Shown: positions 1 to 9,865 of the stretch, piece by piece
Position numbering within the stretch: position 1 is the stretch's first letter
Layout of the letters: the number at the start of each line of letters is the position of its first letter
NCBI GenBank assembly: GCA_049999805.1
Contig: JBNGIO010001045.1
Span: 1-20,690 of the forward strand
Direction of reading: 5' to 3'
Length of the DNA: 20,690 nucleotides
DNA from: Folioceros fuciformis
Taxonomy: Eukaryota > Anthocerotophyta > Anthocerotopsida > Anthocerotales
The notes under the pieces: model-generated
What the model was told of the DNA's origin: nothing
Database searches by the model: none
What the model saw: only the letters and a program-made list of their open reading frames with translations
Translations under genes and position numbers: made by a program

Positions 1-298
1 CTGCATGTTAGAGTACGCCGATCTACCGACGTACTGTAGTTGCGGCATGTTACCGTCTGGCGGTAGATTAGCGCACTCCTGTTGTAGCATGGAACAGTTG
101 GACAACCTTTCAAACTCAGTTACTTTTCAGTTGTTTCATGTCACTACTCAATTCTAAAAGTTTGCCTTTCGTTATGGATAGAGGGGTTTGAAGCAGACTT
201 ACGAGTACATTGACAAAGATTGAAGTTCGAATGGGCAAGGAGTATGGGGCACCAAGTGAAGTATTATGGTGATCGTGGAAAATATATTGGGTTGTCCA

Positions 299-382
299 TT
301 GATGTTATTAATATACATGTTGTTGGATGCATGGTATACATTGATCTTATTGATATACATGTTGTTGGATGCATGGTGTACA
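299..382. repeat. 42-bp tandem duplication, two copies
   Basis: Positions 299-340 and 341-382 are two head-to-tail copies of a 42-bp unit. The core, 311-340 against 353-382, differs at one position, and the 12-bp left portion differs at two. The unit length is a multiple of three, so a short frame reads through both copies, but nothing suggests that this frame is a gene. Confidence 0.85.
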
Positions 383-2010
383 ATAGTACAATGACACTGG
401 AGCTTTTCATAAATATGGTAATATTAGGAACAACGCGAGATTGTGAGATTAGCACTGATGGTGGATAGATTTACAACCTTAGTACCACTCTAGTTAATGA
501 GGGCACCAAAGAATTTTTTGAGACCCATGGGACCACTGGCAAGAAGCTTTCCAAGCCTCCTTGTGCTTTGGAGACCTATAGGCCCATGGGCCAATGAGCA
601 ACGAGTTTTCTAGGCTTTATAAGGAGTTTGCCAAAGCTCATCACAACCATAGAAATGAGATTCTCCCTCTTTTCTCATAAGTAGCTTTCTTTCAATAGCG
701 TATGTTCATTGCTTTGCAAAGATAGGCAACGTAGTTTGCGATAAGAAGTGTCAAATTATTGAGGTGGGACAAACTTATTCACAAGGTATGTGAGGTTTCT
801 CATCTCTTCTTAAAAATAAAAAATAGATAATTTTATTATAAATTTGATATTATAAATAATTATTGATAGATTTATACTTCTCCTTTAAGATAATTGCTTA
901 TTAGTAACATTCTTCCAATTAATTTTTTGTAGTTTAGACAAAATAGGTACAAGTTTATGAGAACTGCAAGTCCCAAAAATCAGTCCTCTACTAGAATTCT
1001 TTTGTCCTTCCATACTCCGGATGTGTACCACATTTCCAAAAGGATTTCTTCCCTTGCGGAATTTCCAGAAGACTATGGACACCACGTAAAAGGAGCACCA
1101 TCAGGCAAGACCAACATCTCCTCAAAACAAGGTAATGCTCTCCGAACGGGACCTTTGGGACAAGCACCATAGCCTAGTGCTCACCAGCCCTAGGGTGGGA
1201 ATGTATATATGCCTTCAATGAGGCTTTCCACGTGGATATCTACTTTGTGCATCACACGCTAAGCTTGAGAAAGCTAACGGGGGCAGACATACAAGTGTAG
1301 TACGCGATGCGTAGGTCAGGAGTGAAGGAGGGTCATGGTCACTATCTTTGTGGCTGCCCTTGAAGCCGTGTGCGTTAGCTGAGCAATCGGAGTCCGGCAC
1401 ACAAATTGCACTTGAGACGTTTTGCACTGCACAGTGGGATTACAGCTAACTTGTTTGTTGGGCACCTGCCTAGTGATCTTGTATGTAATGCAGAAAGAAG
1501 GAACGCCAAGCTACGCTTTGATAGTATGCGTTCACCAAGAATGCGGTGGCAATGGACCGACCTGATACATAGCTAGTTGGGTATGCCCTAGCTAGGACGG
1601 TCATTTTGGCAGATGTTATCTTCTCGTCCGCGTGCTAGGTCAGGTGGGGAGAGGGGGTCTGTCCGGTTGGTTAGGTTGGAGCTTTCCGCTAATGCAGCCA
1701 CTAGATGCAATGTATAGTGGTCGTCTGCAGCCAGTTCCTCAAGTGCTCTAGCGGAATTAGATATTCACAGGACCCTCATAACAGACCAGCTGGACTGACT
1801 TGGTGCAGGCAGAGCTCTACCTGCATCATGCTCAGGTCAGTGCTTTCGAGTAACATGATGCTGTCAAAGCTCCGTGGAAGCGACAGAACAATCCATACTT
1901 CATGCTGACAGTGTACACACTGATTCCACCCAGTGCCATCAATCCAGTCCTGACTATCAACGGTATCTACCTATACAACTACAGAAAATCATATAAATTT
2001 GGGTCATTTT

Positions 2011-2016
2011 TTTATT
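2011..2016 (-). promoter_or_regulatory. Possible polyadenylation signal of the GEM-like gene
   Basis: On the minus strand this reads AATAAA, about 140 bases downstream of the stop codon of the GEM-like gene. The spacing is reasonable for a plant near-upstream element. Plant polyadenylation signals are loose, so this is only a candidate. Confidence 0.35.
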
Positions 2017-2156
2017 CCCACTACTATCGATGCCTCGTAGGAACACTTTCCTTTCCTTTCCAGTCAGCGCCCTCTGATCACTTCCCTGTCTTACCAGCTC
2101 GGAGCGCCCACTTAGGCTAGTCGCAGTCGTAACATATGTCTCAGGAAAAACCCCAT

Positions 2157-3322
2157 CTAATACTGAGCATGTGACTGAGAAGGATAGGGAGTACCGTGTT
2201 GAGAAAAAGAACCAGATGGCGCAGGGCCGCCTGCCTGTAGTCCACTTTGAGGGTAACCCGGAGGCGGTGGTCCAGCATTTTGAGGACGATTGAAGGAACC
2301 ACTATGAGCATATGCACCTGGATAAGGGGCACCAGCAGGAACACCGGAGGGACGGAACTTTGCAACGGCCTCCCGCATGTTCTTCACTGCCTTTTCGTAA
2401 TTGACGAAACCCATGAACCAGAATTCGTGATGGTCCACCATGTCGACTTGGATATAATGCTCGTCGGGCTGCGCCTGATTAGTCGAAGGATTGACAGCTT
2501 TCACCTTCTCCAGAGGCAACATAACCTATAACAGCCAAGTCCTCGGAAAGTCAGGGCAAAACATCCTCCACCATGGGACCAGTAATGCAAACGATACTGA
2601 GGAAAGCAGCAGCTTATAGGTAGGGTGAAGCTTCACCTTATACAAACTCTGAGATTGTTGCCCAGGGGATACAGAATAGGTCAATGCCCGGTCACTGCAG
2701 AAGGCAAATTTCAGGTTGCTGAGGTACAAAGTTCCTGCAACAGGCCCCGTGGAGGTACTCAAGTAGCACGCATAGGTCTTGAGCAACTCCTCGTTTGAAG
2801 AAGCGCCAAATGTGGATTTAAACAAGCTGAAAGGTCCCCCCTCCGCAAGAAGTTTCAAACCCAGTGTCGTTCGCCCTATCACTGTCTCCGCAACGTTCCC
2901 TCCAGAGGAAACTTGCCAAAAACGACTCCATCGTCAGGAACGCCATAAGCTTAACATCACGATAACCTCCCATACTGTGCAGATCCACACACTCCTCCGC
3001 TGAAAAAAAAGCAAAAACAAGGTAACACGCGCTCACAGTATTTGGATATCTTCCCAGCAGACTCTCCCCCCTTAGCCGCCATTCCCTTCATTGCAGAAGC
3101 AAATCTCCCCAAAGTATCTGGCGACACGAAACGACCCCGGGCCTCCATCACGAAACAAATCCACCGGGGCGAGAAAGATCACCGGACCGACATCGTACAT
3201 GACGCCAACACACTCCTACCGGCAGCCTATTCTGCCTCCTACCTTTTCCTTGAGGAGCAGGCTGAGCGACATATCCGGCTTGCCCCGGCTGGGGCGCGGC
3301 AGCGGGAGCAGAGGCGTAGTAG

Positions 3323-3355
<33 letters not shown>

Positions 3356-3555
3356 AACCCCCCGGCAGCTCCGGCGGCATAGCCTGGATCCACCCCGGGA
3401 TTCGCCGGACTCCCCATGACCGGCGTTCCCCAGCTAGCTCCCGCAGGCACGCCGGGAGTCTCACCGGGCCGCGCCTGATCGAACACTGGAGGCGGATACG
3501 GCGCGTAGTCTCCGGATCCCTGCCGGGGCACACCGTCCGGAGTCGACTGCCCCAT
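2157..3555 (-). CDS. GEM-like GRAM-domain protein, four exons
   Basis: Exons (minus): 3555-3243, 3117-3037, 2911-2637, 2525-2157; 1,038 nt, 345 aa. Introns are 125, 125 and 111 nt with GT-AG ends, and the phases (1, 1, 0) join without a break. The protein belongs to the plant GEM/GER group (GLABRA2 expression modulator-like, ABA-responsive), whose GRAM domain is thought to bind membrane lipid. Seen: a Pro/Gly-rich N-terminus with a Gly-Ser run (about residues 68-78); a helical block (105-131) that aligns without gaps to the family's 'LGRxGKKxxDAAxKTExLAGN' segment; then the GRAM domain (about 148-265) with AEGG, YACYLSTSTGPVAGTLY, LKFAFCSDR, VKAVNPS and HEFWFMGF. After the family's usual end the protein continues with about 75 residues rich in Pro, Gly, Ser and Tyr. 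The start is the first ATG of the open exon. An older-looking alternative acceptor in intron 2 (position 2999) would give a 37-nt intron and break the domain, so I rejected it. Confidence 0.9.
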
Positions 3556-3997
3556 CTCTTACGCTGCAATCCACACTCCGGTAATGAAAAGGAATACGAG
3601 CTGACCAAAGCCCGAATCAGACGATCCGTGGGAAGCGCTGAGGCGGGACGAGCTCCGGCTTAAGACTCATCAGCAACTGCCGCCGGACACGCAACCGTAG
3701 CGCGTACAGAGGAGAGGAACACAGGTCCGCAAGCTTGGATCCTTCCTGGAAACTACACGCTCCTACGCCACATCACAAGCCCCTCGGGACATCACACGAA
3801 TTATCCCATCAAGTTGCCGCCTGTGATGAATTAACCAATCCCTAGGGGACAGCTAATATCACGGCAGTGTGGGTGAAAATCACATCGGAAAGCACCGGCA
3901 CAGTCAAGGTGTCAAGCGTGTTGAGCTTAGCGGGCAAGGGAATGGATGGAGGGCAAGTGGAGGGACATCCGCGAGTGCATTCTGGGGCGTATGCAGC

Positions 3998-4005
3998 TAT
4001 TTATA
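3998..4005 (-). promoter_or_regulatory. Candidate TATA box for the GEM-like gene
   Basis: On the minus strand these bases read TATAAATA, a good plant TATA element, about 440 bases upstream of the GEM-like start codon. A transcription start about 30 bases further along would give a leader of roughly 400 nt. The position fits, but nothing else confirms it. Confidence 0.35.
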
Positions 4006-4522
4006 CGCGTAGGAGGCTATGTAAAGGCATGAGGTACATGCATTCTAGTGGGGAACGATTGTTGCATTGAATTTACTTGTGAGAAGGATTTGCCAATCAC
4101 AACTTCTCATCTCAATGCACATTGATCCGTTGCTTCTAATTTTCAATGGGCTGGTCATAGAGCTCCACTAATGTAGCTAAAGATGTCTTCCTCCTTGATT
4201 CTCATACTTTATCCATATGGTCCTATAAGTCTCCATGAGGGTTGATGGTCCTACAAAGGAGAGTACTTAGAACTTTCACCTAAGTGCAACTTCCCTAGGA
4301 GGATTAAGGATGATATGTTCATCAAGGGATTAAACCACGTCTACAATCAAAAACTTTTCATGTTAGGAGGAAAGAAGGTTTGGAGTAAAACACTTTGGGC
4401 AAGAGTATTAGGATGCTCCATGTGGGAAAGGAAAGGAACCCCATTTCATGACATCGTGAGCAATGTCATCTTACTAGCAATGCTTAGCCTACCTGAGAAC
4501 TTGATGTTGCAAACATCATTGT

Positions 4523-4559
4523 TCATTGCCCAACTAGTAGCTAGTAGCTAGGGCAATGA
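4523..4559. repeat. Short inverted repeat
   Basis: TCATTGCCC (4523-4531) and GGGCAATGA (4551-4559) are perfect reverse complements with a 19-nt loop. The loop itself holds repeated CTAG/TAG steps. It is probably a chance hairpin or a remnant of a small mobile element; no flanking target-site duplication was recognised. Confidence 0.6.
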
Positions 4560-5989
4560 GCAATGCCTACCTCTAGGGTCATGAGCAAGGTACATTCATG
4601 AGTGATCACAAGGTGCTCCACAACTACAAGCTTGGAGGGAGTAGGTAGGACAAGGGCTAGCCTTGCCAAGCCAAACTTCATTGCAATTGAGAAAGAGGCT
4701 AGTATGATTTCAAAAGCATGGACTCAAGGTTGAGTAAGAAGCCATGAACTAGCTCCTTCAGACTAGAGATGGCCAAGAGCAACTCTAGGGATAGACGAGT
4801 CCCAAAGAAGAATAACTTTTGCTCTACTTAGTTGGTTGTCTAAAGGGATGAAGAATTTTTCATCTTGATTTTACCTGTTCACGGCCCTGGGCCTACCTCT
4901 CTCTTAGGCACACCCATCCTTTCTTGTAGCCTTGCTGTGGATTATAGGCCAAGGACAATTTGTGGCTAGGTTGTTGATCCAGGGCCATAGGTCTGGGATA
5001 TCTTAGGTTGTCGCTTAGATACTTAGCTTTGTGGATAGGCTAGGTAGGCATGCAGCCACTAGCTGCTGTGCAATAGCAACCCCATAGCTTGTCTAGATAG
5101 GAAAGCTCTAGCCAAGGGAGGTATACCTAAAAGTGGGAAAGTGCTGTCCTCTATTCCCAAAGGACAACTCATGGAAGCTTGTTGTTGTTGTGGATTGCAT
5201 TGCAAGGGAGGGGAGAGAGTTCGGACCGAGAGATGGTGAAAGGGATGTGGCTTTGTGGAGCCTTGGAAGAGATTCTGTACCGAGACTAAACATTGACTCA
5301 CCTGCATTTAAAACGTACAAATCCTTTAGCCAAATCATATGCATATCCAGAAGGAGCATTCTCATCATGGGGCCCAACATACCGCAAACTGAGGTCTCCG
5401 TCGCTGTTGGTAGAGGAGACGGGTAGCCGCTCTCGCGAGCCCCATGGCCACCCGTTCATGCGAGATGTGGAAGTGTGTTAGCATGTAATCGAAGTTCACG
5501 GGTTATCCGTGGCTTGACCCACAGGAGACGGACGAGAGGGCGGGCCGACAGCAGGGTTGCCTGGATGCTTTGAAGCACGTGCCTAAAATAACGCCTACCA
5601 AGTACCAACACTGGCCACAGGACAGAACACTTTACTCTATCTGCTGGCGCGCGCTCAAACGGGAGGGAAGGCTTAGTGGCGGGTTCGTCCAAAGCGAGTC
5701 GTGTGAGACGGGGGGGCTTGCACGAGCGGGCAGGCTGCTCGATCCGGCGAGAAGGTGGTGGCGATGGCGGATGTGAGTGTGGCAGTAGGTGGAGCCGCCC
5801 GGTGAGGGGGCGGGGCCGAGATGCGGGGCGCTCCGGATGGGAATGTGGCGCGCGCTCTGGCTCTCATGGCTGCAGCATGTCTGGGCAAGAAAGGGCGCAA
5901 TTGGCATTGCCGTTGCCGTGACGATGGGACACGCAGCCCGGAGCGGTCCTGAGTGAGAGCGAACCAGCGAGCCTAGGTGCTGGGCTGGG

Positions 5990-6050
5990 CTGGACGTCTG
6001 GACTAGACTGGACTGGACGTCTGGATTAGACTGGACTGGACTGGACTGGA
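5990..6050. repeat. Tandem CTGGA-type repeats just before the XEG113 start
   Basis: A 23-bp unit beginning CTGGACGTCTGGA is present twice (5990-6012 and 6013-6035, differing at one position). It is followed by three CTGGA pentamers (to 6050), which end four bases before the ATG at 6055. If the transcript starts upstream, this repeat forms the end of the 5' leader, where length changes could affect translation. Confidence 0.85.
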
Positions 6051-6054
6051 CGGG

Positions 6055-9000
6055 ATGAAGCCGCTGCAGGTGGGCTCCAGGCTTGCCATCGTTCTCGTGT
6101 CCTCGCTGCTGCTGTTTTACATTGGGAGGCCGCTGTACTGGGAGGCTCTGGCCCGCTTGCGCCCGCCGGGGTATGCCACTGGGGATGTGCTGCTACCTGG
6201 TATCTTGCCTCACCGCGCCTGCTGGATTTGTGACGGGGATTGGGTTTCTGTGGCGGGTTTTGATTTTGCTTGCTGGGTTCTGATTCGGGGTGTGGTCCAG
6301 ACGGAGCTGGCGGGGACTCCAGGATTGCTGACCAGGGGGAGTCCGCTGGCGCCGCATTGCTGTCGGCAGATGCGGTCGCGGAAGTTGCCGGTGAGCAGGA
6401 GGAGGCCCCAGTGGTGACCAATGAGGAGGATGGTGCGGGGAAGGTGCCGGCCAAGGATCCCGAGGAACAGGAGAATGGTGGGACGGGGGCGGCGACGGGG
6501 GCCGAGTTGCATAGCCAGTTGCGGAGGCCTGTTTGGGAGGTTCCGGCTCTGCTCACGGAGTTGCCTTCCAGGGAGGAGTTTCGGCTGAGGAAGGAGTTGG
6601 TGGAGTTTAGGGCGGAGAAGAATGTGATTGTGGTCACCTTCTCCAATTATGCCTTCACGGACTTCGTGCTCACCTGGGTGAAGCATTTGACGGACTTGAA
6701 TGTCGCCAACATTCTTGTGGGTGAGTTGGGGCTGCTTCCGTGGTGGGGATTTGAAGCAGGTGGTGGTGTGCTGGTGAAGCTATCGTAATGCGTGCAGTTG
6801 TGGGATTGAAGGTGCCATGGATGACAAGACGCTGGAGACCCTGTTCTGGGCTGGTGTGCCTGTTTTCGACATGGGGAGCAACATGAACACCATCGATGTG
6901 GGGTGGGGTAGCAAGCAGTTCCACAAGATGGGCCGTGAGAAGGTCGTCTTGGTGAACGCCTTCCTGAAATTGGGGTACGAGCTGCTCATGTGCGATACCG
7001 ACATGGTCTGGTTGAAGGTATCATGGGAAGACAGGCCTTGTGTAGCTGTTGAGCCGTCAGGGGAAGTGTTGTGACTGTGTTCGTGTTCCCCGAGTGTTTT
7101 GGTTTGTGCAGAACCCGCTTCCGTACATGGCCCGATTCCCAGACGCGGATGTGTTGTCATCCAGTGATGAGCTCGTGAACTCAATTGAGGATGACGGACT
7201 CGAGGTTTGGGACAAAGGTGAGGTGACCTTCCTCTCACATGAAATCGCTCGGCACTTGGGAGCAGAACCCCAGTTGGCCAAATACGTGAGAAAATTGCGT
7301 CTGCTTGGGTGCTCGTGCCTTGATGAGCTGGGGCCCAAGTGGATCAGGTCATGTCGCTGCCCTCCGTCGAGGTATGGGCAGGAACCCGTGCCCTGGAAAC
7401 ACACTGCCACTAGGTGAAAGGTGCAGTGCAGCAGGGAGCTTCAATTAGCCAGGGATGATGTGGTGAGTCTTGGTCGTGTTGCCTCCTGCAGCTTGGGGTG
7501 CGTTCAACATCGGGATAGTCCACTGGCGTCCCACCACTGCAGCCAAAGCCATGGCTATGGAATGGCAGCGGATTCTTGCTGCCGATGATTCAGTGTGGGA
7601 TCAGAACGGATTCAATGATCTGATGAGGCATAAGCTGGGTCCTGCTGTTGATCAGGGGAACGGGCTGGTTTATGCCTATGATGGGACCTTGAAGCTCGGT
7701 ATTCTCCCCGTCAGCATCTTTTGCAGTGGGCACACATACTTTGTGCAGGTAGATTCCTGCTCCTTGGGGAGACATGCATTTTGTGGGCCTGTTCCTTCAC
7801 TTGGTTGAGCTGAGCACTCAGCTCTTGGCCATACGCAGGCATTACCGGAAAAGCTGGGTCTTGCACCTTATGCGGTGCACACAACCTTCCAGTACGGCGG
7901 AACACCTGGCAAGCGGCATCGACTTCGTGAAGCGAGACTGTTCTATGACTCTCCAGATTACTATGACTCTCCAGGTTCCCTCTTCTGCTCCTCAAGCTTT
8001 AAAATTTCGCTCAGCACCCTCGACACTCGAAAGTGCTTGTAATGGAAATCCTCCTGTTCTACTGCAGATGGCTTCTTGACGTATTCTCCTGAATTACCTG
8101 ATGAGCTGCTGCACTATGGGAAGCACGACGTTCGCAGCCACTTCAATCTTGTGAACTATCAAGTAAGCTTCCCCACACTGTCTAGGATGTGCATTCAGCC
8201 TGGTGTGACCATGCCTAAACTTCTCTGCTGGCCCCTGTTCAGCTCGTGCAAGTCCGTACTGCCCTGGCAATTGCAACAATCTTAAAACGGGTGCTGGTAT
8301 GGATGCCTTGCTACTCTCCTGTCAGGGGCTCTGAGCTGCGGAATTTTGTCGGGTGGTGTGGCTGCAAAGCTCCCCCTCTCTCAGCTACTTTGGTGCCTTG
8401 CAGGTGATGCCCATCCTCCGCTGCAGGTTGGATCGCCTATGGTTCGGGCACCCTGGTGTGCTTCCCAACACCAAGACAAGCCAACCGTTTCTGTGTCCCA
8501 TGGATCACATCTTTGACGTAAGTCGGCACAAGTTCCAGCTTACGGTCATGTTGTTGCATCCCTTGGTTTAACATGACTCCGCTTGCACCAACAGGTTAAC
8601 AAAATGGTGGAAACGCTTCCAGAGGAAGAGTTTGGACCAGCGACTCCTTTCCGTGAATACTCCTTCTTGCGAAACCACAGAGTGCCCAGGAAGGTTGGTG
8701 TTGTGGTGAATCTGAGCAATTCGTCTGCAGGCAGTCTGTCCCTGATCCCTCAACCTCCTCCTGTTACGCAGGTGAGGACCTCAGAGCTGAAGGTGGAACT
8801 CTGTGACAGGAGTTCTCCTGAGTGTCAAGACAAGCGAGTAGCCCCCGCCCCCCATACCATGATGCTTTTCATAAACAGTACCGAGGACGAGGTAGGGCGA
8901 ATTTGCTTTTATCCCCATGTGCAGTTAGTTGGGTCTCACTTCAAGCTCACCTCTCCTCACTTTGCTGCAGCTGAAGGCGGCATTCGCTTCTTACAGCGGA

Positions 9001-9309
9001 GTCAAGGTTCTGGAGTTCTCTTCCATAGATCAGGCATTCATTGGGTTCCAAGACACGGTGAGAACTTCCCTTGCTGCTCGTCGTGCAGATCACGGTTCCC
9101 TGTGCTGGATAACGTTGGTGATCACTTCTTGGATGCGGCAGATGAAGCAAGAAAAGTTCAGAAGGCGACTGAATCTCTACACCGGAATGTGGTGCTGCGT
9201 GGAGAAACTTACTGTGGGGCACATCTACTACGATTTCTTCTGGGACTCGAAACCTAATTGGGAGCCGCTTCCACCAAGAACCCGAGAGGATGACCACCAT
9301 CCTGAGTAG
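6055..9309 (+). CDS. XEG113: XEG113-type extensin arabinosyltransferase (GT77), 13 exons
   Basis: Exons: 6055-6199, 6301-6720, 6812-7017, 7112-7217, 7492-7748, 7839-7974, 8068-8162, 8243-8296, 8404-8517, 8595-8693, 8772-8891, 8971-9057, 9142-9309; 2,007 nt, 668 aa. All introns are GT-AG and all phases join. Known role: in Arabidopsis, XEG113 is a Golgi enzyme adding the third, beta-linked arabinofuranose to hydroxyproline-bound chains on extensins. Seen: an N-terminal signal anchor (about residues 10-23); a variable Ala/Glu/Gly-rich stem (about 50-120); and the catalytic domain from about 155. That domain carries NVIVVTFSNYAF (156-167), GVPVFDMGS, the DxD motif in CDTDMVWLK (Asp250/Asp252, expected to bind Mn2+ and UDP-sugar), FNIGIVHWRPT, VWDQNGFND (328-335), FCSGHTYFVQ, PYAVHTTFQY and GKRHRLREA. 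The C-terminal part keeps MPILRCRLDRLWFGHPG, LPEEEFGP, REYSFL, GHIYYD and EDDHHPE. Length is close to Arabidopsis (about 640 aa). The stem is the least certain part: the acceptor at 6301 was chosen because it restores phase. Confidence 0.95.
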
Positions 9310-9865
9310 AAATCAGACATTGAACAGCATCACACTCCTTCGCGCAGCACAGACTGAGCACGCTGATCGCTGGCTGGTTCTCTTTTCTTCGTCTGTTGAG
9401 CCTCCGGAGTTATTATTTACGTGCCCTCCGTAGCCCCTCAGTTCTTGGATCAAGACATGGCGTTTTGGGACGGACATCAGAGGCTGCGGTTCGGGTGAAA
9501 TCGCCACGCTGCAAGAGGTTCGGACGCAGGGTCGGTGTGAAGCTCTGCCCGAAGCACGTCCAACTGGAATGTTCTTTGCTTTCAGGGTCCCGCGAACTTG
9601 AAGTTTCGGTGCTTTCTTGGTGTTCCTCGCACTTGGCCGGGCAGTGGCTGTACTCGGAATGCCTGCACAAATTGGAGACTTCGATCGCAAGCGTCTCGTT
9701 GTTTGAGACTCGCCTGAGCCTGCTCTCGTCCCCGCTCTCCGTTCGTCACCCTGGTGTCCCGAACTTCTGTCATCCTCGTCGCGCTCTGCCTCGCAATTTG
9801 GTGGATTCGTTGCTCGGTCCTTCATCACGCACAGTCCATGTGAGAATGGAAGAGCGTGGCTGAAG
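9310..9865 (+). promoter_or_regulatory. Short spacer: XEG113 3' end and cyclin promoter/leader
   Basis: Only 556 bases separate the XEG113 stop from the cyclin start, in the same orientation. The 3' untranslated region of one gene and the promoter and leader of the other must share this space unless the cyclin promoter reaches into XEG113. No clear TATA box or AATAAA was found. A long frame without an ATG start covers most of it and ends two bases before the cyclin ATG; I treat it as chance. Confidence 0.45.
9457..9863 (+). promoter_or_regulatory. Four small upstream ORFs before the cyclin
   Basis: ATG-initiated short frames lie at 9457-9498 (13 codons), 9569-9601 (10 codons), 9659-9706 (15 codons) and 9846-9863 (5 codons, MEERG). 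The last one stops two bases before the main ATG at 9866. If transcription begins upstream of them, ribosomes would have to leak past or reinitiate, which would lower cyclin translation. Whether they lie in the transcript is not known. Confidence 0.4.

Larger units (their letters stand above)
1..2156. other. Gene-poor intergenic stretch
   Basis: No open frame here has a recognisable domain, and the frames that exist are short and lack credible splice context. The first kilobase is AT-rich and holds a 42-bp tandem duplication (299-382). Around 480-720 the sequence has a TATA-like element (near 617) followed by a pyrimidine-rich stretch, which could be a remnant of a retrotransposon LTR, but I see no paired LTR, primer-binding site or polyprotein. 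The last 150 bases probably hold the 3' untranslated region of the minus-strand GEM-like gene. Confidence 0.5.
3556..5989. other. Intergenic region between divergent genes
   Basis: This stretch separates the minus-strand GEM-like gene from the plus-strand XEG113 gene, so it should contain both promoters. 3556-4010 is probably leader and promoter of the GEM-like gene. 4080-5050 is AT-richer, with no supported exon; the 78-codon frame at 4315-4551 has no recognisable feature. 5430-5989 becomes GC-rich without a clear TATA box, as in many plant housekeeping promoters. A short hairpin lies at 4523-4559. Confidence 0.5.

Noticed and set aside
480-720. LTR retrotransposon end
   Set aside because: A TATA-like element and pyrimidine stretch are suggestive, but no second LTR, target-site duplication, primer-binding site or gag/pol sequence was found in the window.
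2912-3036. 37-nt intron using the polypyrimidine-rich acceptor at 3000 in the GEM-like gene
   Set aside because: It is shorter than plant introns normally are, and it puts the next exon out of frame with the GRAM domain. The acceptor at 2912 restores a gapless family alignment.
3091-3663. 190-codon plus-strand frame
   Set aside because: It is the antisense shadow of GEM-like exon 1, whose GC-rich Pro/Gly/Ser codons leave the other strand open. It has no family features.
1692-5070. Near-identical 17-bp words ATGCAGCCACTAG(A/C)TGC at about 1692 and 5050
   Set aside because: They are too short and isolated to define a repeat family or a transposon boundary.
6026-6686. Two minus-strand frames opposite XEG113 exon 2
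   Set aside because: They are antisense to the Ala/Glu-rich stem and lack any recognisable domain.
9398-9863. Long frame before the cyclin, ending two bases before its ATG
   Set aside because: It has no ATG near its beginning, and its composition (Arg, Ser, Leu) looks like read-through of untranslated DNA. Only the short ATG uORFs were kept.
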